Part shown: positions 60,600-64,000 of the stretch, one piece after another
Layout: every line of letters begins with the position of its first letter
Numbering within the stretch: position 1 is the stretch's first letter
Assembly (NCBI GenBank): GCA_030549335.1
Contig: CM060189.1
Span: forward strand, 53,500,953-53,564,952
Direction of reading: 5' to 3'
Origin: Pontederia crassipes
Taxonomy: Eukaryota > Streptophyta > Magnoliopsida > Commelinales > Pontederiaceae
Length of the DNA stretch: 64,000 nt
The notes under the pieces: generated by a model
Told to the model about the DNA's origin: nothing
Seen by the model: the letters and a program-made list of their open reading frames with translations, nothing else
The model's database searches: none
Program-made: the position numbers and the translations under genes

Positions 60600-60870
60600 T
60601 ACCCACCCCAGCCTCATTTTTTTCCTTCCCACGCCATACAATTTATAATGCATCTCAAAATGCATTGATATTCATCACAGACAATATAAAAGCATCACAG
60701 GAAATATAAAAGCATCACAAGCAATATAAAATCATCACAGGCAATATAAAATTATCACAGACAATATAAAACCATCACAGACATAATATATAACATAAGA
60801 ATACGAAAACTACTAAACTGAACTAATAAACTATATGTATGTTTAAGTCTATAAGTAACAAATGTATAGT
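60600..60870. other. Short direct repeats downstream of the transposase-family gene
   Basis: About seven copies of CATCACAGRCAATATAAAA, 20-21 bases apart, occur at 60673-60785. The rest is AT-rich and is likely 3' untranslated sequence of the gene. Confidence 0.7.
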
Positions 60871-62373
60871 TTATTTTCTATCATAGGTTTGGAAGTTATT
60901 GTTATCATTCTGGATGTTCAACCCAGACGTGCTCGGTCCATGGCCTCGCGGTGATGGATTCTGCGTCGGGATCAATCCCTGAATCGCCTGCAATAGAGGA
61001 CCCAACTGCTGCGACAACTGCTACGACACCTACTGCGACAACTTCTGCGACACCTGCTGCGACACCTGCTGCGATATCTGCTCCGATAATTGCTGCGATA
61101 GCTGCTGTGATAGCTGCGTCAGATCAGGTGCAGCGGATGAGCTCGGAGCAGATGCACCTCTTGCATATCCTCCGATCCTCCTAGGTATCTGAGCGGCTGT
61201 GCCGAGGCCACGCAAGTATCCCCTCGTGTCGTGCCGGCCACCTCTTCCCAAACAGTAGGGTCCTCTACGAAATAGAAAAATTATAAAATCATACAATATA
61301 TAAATTATATATCAAGAATCACGTAAATTAAAAACATGACTAAACCAATGAAGAAACATTACCTAGTGGCTGAGTACTCGGATCATCTCCATATTTTTCA
61401 GCCATTTTTGCATTATACTCATCCTAAAAAATTTAAACATTGTGTATTTCAAAAATAGTGCACTAACGGCAACAATCAAATGACCATATCATGAGACTTA
61501 CCAGAAGCCTACGAGCAGTAGACGTGTCTAAGTCGTTTGTCTTCCGGCTCTTATGCATGGCCTCATAGACCACACGAAAGTCTACGGGACAGCCTTCTTT
61601 CTCCTCCTACAATAAAGTTTCAAATTTGATAACATAAGTATAAGTCAAAAGTTTGATTAATGGAATTTATATGTAAATTACCATGCGCCGTCGATGCTCG
61701 TCAAATCACATCGATCCCCCTGTGTGGATGTGGGCCTCGGGCTTCGAAAGATGATTAACTCTTGCCTTTTCCGACTTCCTTTGACATCGTTCATCCGTCC
61801 TTTGTAAACATCAAATACTTACACTTTCAAAAAACTATAATTTTCATAAAAATAATGTAAGAGTATACATACTTACCACTTCCTACAGAGGGACTCCCAA
61901 ACCGAGCGCCTAATATGTCTTGAGCATCTTTGTATGCCCTGCTCCAAAGTGAGGCCGGCGGACATGACGACCTTGCGAAACTTGTATAATCGATTTTGGA
62001 GGCGTTTCGTAGCGACCTACTCAAAAGCTATCTGGATCGTCCCTAAACTAAGATCCAGATGAAACCGATTTGCCTCCTACAAATAGAACGTTAAAACTTA
62101 GTAATTTTAAAATAAATATAAATCGAATTATGTAACCCAAATAGAAGATCGTACCGTAAAGGCTCGAACGATGTCATCTCGCACTTGAATTGGGACATCT
62201 TTCCAGGATCTTGCTCCTTCTGGCAAGTGGAAAAGAACGAGAGCACTGGCATCCCACACGGTACTAGCGGATAAGAAAGTGGTCCTGCCAATTACAAAGA
62301 AGAATTCGGCGAAGGGCGGAGGGCGGCCGAGACGGCGGTGGAGGTGGTGGGCAGTGGCGGCGGAGGAGGACAT
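60871..62373 (-). pseudogene. CACTA-encoded plant Transposase_24-type protein, six exons, decayed
   Basis: The minus strand gives six exons: 62155-62373, 61877-62076, 61682-61799, 61502-61606, 61363-61423 and 60871-61262. The five introns are short (75-100 bases), all GT-AG, and every join keeps the frame (phases 0, 2, 0, 0, 1). The product of about 365 residues contains 'WKDVPIQVRDDIVRAFT', then 'KRLQNRLYKF', then 'VWESLCRKWTDERCQRKSEK', 'HIHTGGS', 'FDEHRRRM' and 'CPVDFRVVYEAMHKSRKTND', the run of blocks found in the plant Transposase_24 (Ptta/En-Spm) family. It ends in a Gln-rich heptad-like tail made of (L/V/I)SQQ units and 'NDNNNFQTYDRK'. In-frame stops lie at 62017-62019, 61706-61708, 61030-61032 and 61021-61023. 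The family belongs to CACTA elements and is thought to bind their ends. The first exon's start is uncertain because GC-rich DNA precedes it. Confidence 0.75.
61010..61130. repeat. 12-bp repeat in the last exon of the transposase-family gene
   Basis: Units TGCTGCGACACC / TGCTGCGATAGC repeat about ten times and encode the (L/V/I)SQQ tail on the minus strand. The plus frame through it (60951-61184) is its antisense shadow. Confidence 0.85.
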
Positions 62374-62885
62374 CGGCGGCGGTGGAGGACTTGGAGGGAG
62401 GATGCGGCGGAGGGCGGACGAGGCGGCGGTGGATGCGACGGGCGGCGGTGGAGGCGGAGGGCGGCGGAGGCGAAGAGCGGAGGGTGGCGGAGGCGAAGAG
62501 CGGAGGGCGGACGAAGCGTCGGAGGACGCGACGGATGGTGGTGGAGGCGAATCGCGGCGGAGGTACCGTGCGGCGGAGACGAACCGCGACAGAGGCGAAC
62601 CGTCGGGGAGGGCGGAGGAGGAGGAGGAGGCGGCGAAGGGCGGCGACGAATGCAGAGGGCGGCGGTGGAGGGCGGTCGAATGCAGAGGGCGGCGGAGGCG
62701 AAGGGCGGCGGCGGTAGTGGAGGGCGGTCGTCGGACGTCGAACGTCGGGCGAAGGCCGGAGGCGGCAGTGGAGGGCGTCGGAGGTCGGGCGACGGGCGCC
62801 GGAGGTCGAGCGTCAGAGGTCGGGCGTCGGGGCGCGTCGGAGGTCGAGCGTCAGGGCGCGTCGGGCGTCGGGCGATGGTAAATGG
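62300..62885. repeat. GC-rich GGCGGA-type simple repeat block
   Basis: From about 62305 the sequence is packed with GGCGGAGG, GGCGACGG, GGCGTCGG and GAGGGCGGCGG words; it stops sharply at 62885. Three overlapping plus-strand frames (62279-62892) code only for Arg, Gly, Glu and Ala and are typical of such DNA. It lies just upstream of the first recognised exon of the minus-strand gene, so it may be promoter, leader or a proline/serine-rich start of that protein. Confidence 0.8.
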
Positions 62886-62944
62886 TAAATAGTAAAAGTG
62901 AAAATGAAGAAGAGGGGTAGGGATTTAAGTAATTTTACTGTCAC

Positions 62945-63125
62945 AAAATAACGAGACGCTATGTAGACGCCATGTAGGCACTGTAACTATCACAATTCGG
63001 TTGGCGCGGCGCTATAGAGAAGCTAATGTGTCGCTAAGACAACGTAGAGACACCTTCGCATCGTCGGGGCGTCGCAATTGTGTAGCGTCTCAATATCGCG
63101 ACGCCATTGAGATGCTCAATAAAAG
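62945..63125. repeat. Inner subterminal repeat zone of the large CACTA
   Basis: It carries GAGACGCT, TAGACGCC, GCGTCGCAATT and GTAGCGTCTC words like the left zone, in both orientations. It is followed by AT-rich DNA rather than by a terminus. Confidence 0.7.
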
Positions 63126-63229
63126 TTTTTTCAATTTTTTTTAGTATGTATGCAATTTAATTTATCAATGTAACGTCTCATCGCATTATGTTCCGTTCCA
63201 ATTATTTTATTTTCTTCAGATAATCTATC

Positions 63230-63420
63230 ATGTATGTATACAAAATTATAAATATGTATGTATATGTGTATATAACACAATTGTGTGTGTATATATATAC
63301 ATATGTCATATATGCGTACGTATATATATGTCTACGTGTGAGAGATTAAGTTACAACAATGTGTTTCATCTATATGTATTATAAATATATATGGTATGTA
63401 TATGTCTATACATGTGCGAG

Positions 63421-63453
<33 letters not shown>

Positions 63454-63600
63454 TAACATGTATATGTATACGTATTCGAAGTGAATATATATATATGTGT
63501 ATTTGTTTATATGTGTCAGATTAGGTTATAATAATATGTATATATGCACTTATTATATATAGGTATCAGCATATACGCGTATTTATATGTCTATATGTGC
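63230..63600. repeat. AT/GT-rich microsatellite tract
   Basis: It contains runs of TATATGTA and TATATATA, including (AT)n at 63423-63451. No gene. Confidence 0.85.
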
Positions 63601-63604
63601 CCGA

Positions 63605-63835
63605 TTGAGCGAGGGGTAAAAAGTCGGCTTAGGAGGCGCAATACAGACGCCATTGAATCGCTAGATTCATTTAGCGACTCCGTAGCGCCGCCGAACTAGC
63701 GTCTAAAATAATATGGCGTCTCGAACATGCGACGCTAGAGAGACGCCCATGGTGTCATCATAGCGTCGACAATAGCTTCGGTGCTCGTTAAACGCTAGGT
63801 GGACGCTATTGTGTGTCTACTATGACGCTAACATA
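63605..63835. repeat. Outer subterminal repeat zone of the large CACTA
   Basis: It carries dense CAGACGCC, GCGTCTA, GACGCTA and TAGCGTC words. The rest of the window (63840-64000) is AT-rich and shows no terminus. Confidence 0.7.
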
Positions 63836-64000
63836 TCACTCACTTAATCAACCATCGTAATCCCATGATTAAGTATATAATAATATATGCATAATTAAGA
63901 TATTATATATATTATATGTATACATAACATAAATAATATAGGTAAAAAATTATATATTTAGGAACACTCTTATCATGTAAAAATACATATATATATATAA

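Larger units (their letters stand above)
60135..64000 (-). mobile_element. Large CACTA (En/Spm) transposon, right end beyond window
   Basis: The left end CACTACAAGAAAATTAGC is followed by a 450-base subterminal zone of GAGACGC, AGCGTC and GACGCTA words in both orientations. More such zones occur at 62945-63125 and 63605-63835, the second close to where a right end would be expected, but no TTCTTGTAGTG is seen before the window edge. Between the zones is a minus-strand transposase-family gene. The spacing of two right-hand zones, with an AT-rich microsatellite tract (63230-63600) between them, may mean an insertion or a duplicated end. No TNP2-type transposase is visible. Confidence 0.8.

Noticed and set aside
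60951-61184. Plus-strand frame of Ala/Thr repeats
   Set aside because: It is the antisense of the SQQ-coding exon of the minus-strand transposase-family gene, which has splice sites and family blocks to support it.
62279-62892. Three long plus-strand frames of Arg/Gly/Glu/Ala
   Set aside because: They overlap each other in different frames and follow from GC-rich simple repeats lacking stop codons.

Overview
This window looks like repeat-dense nuclear DNA from a flowering plant. It is AT-rich and carries plant LTR-retrotransposon lineages (Athila-like Ty3 elements with tRNA-Asp-type primer sites, chromovirus-like Ty3 elements with tRNA-Met primer sites, several Ty1/copia fragments), CACTA (En/Spm) transposons with a plant Transposase_24-type gene, and a hAT-type MITE. 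I recognise no intact host gene, tRNA or rRNA. The species cannot be fixed from the sequence.

Layout, left: 1-5966 is the 3' half of an Athila-like element (family A: unrecognised acidic reading frame, polypurine tract, 2.8-kb LTR). It abuts what is probably a copia LTR on the minus strand (5967-7217). Further LTR-type segments follow (about 7478-9312, then a chromovirus-type LTR of about 9313-11846). The second holds a 640-bp inverted-repeat cluster of short TRIM-like repeats (10180-10832) and a 40-bp tandem array. Three Athila-type primer-binding sites follow within 3.9 kb (11893, 14542, 15755), each belonging to a different element stacked head to tail.

Layout, centre: 14654-34011 is one Athila-like element (C) blown apart by later insertions. 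These are an 8.1-kb gag-only chromovirus-type element B (17069-25197), which itself holds a 753-bp hAT MITE (22420-23172); a reverse-oriented solo LTR of family A (25507-28127); a second, partial family-A LTR (29274-30053); and a 407-bp piece of C's own LTR family inside its post-pol frame (30838-31244). The 3' LTR of C is cut and joined to a minus-strand copia fragment (34012-39595), which holds a solo LTR of family D (36588-39156).

Layout, right: after a CACTA end fragment (about 40080-40451) and a gene-poor stretch comes a complete-looking element D (42427-50974) with a perfect 5-bp target duplication, similar LTRs, a gag region and a badly decayed pol. A small CACTA (53521-54084) and two copia fragments follow. 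The second copia is interrupted at 57599 by a further chromovirus-type LTR. From 60135 to beyond the window edge lies a large CACTA element with a six-exon minus-strand transposase-family gene, decayed but still readable, with a GC-rich block upstream of it.

How the parts work together: everything readable here is mobile DNA. Elements B and D have related gag proteins, the same primer type and similar LTR ends, so an autonomous relative of D could have supplied pol functions to both. All LTR-element descriptions here are of fossils. Boundaries given to the base are those supported by TG...CA ends, target duplications or direct copy-to-copy comparison by eye; the others are approximate.
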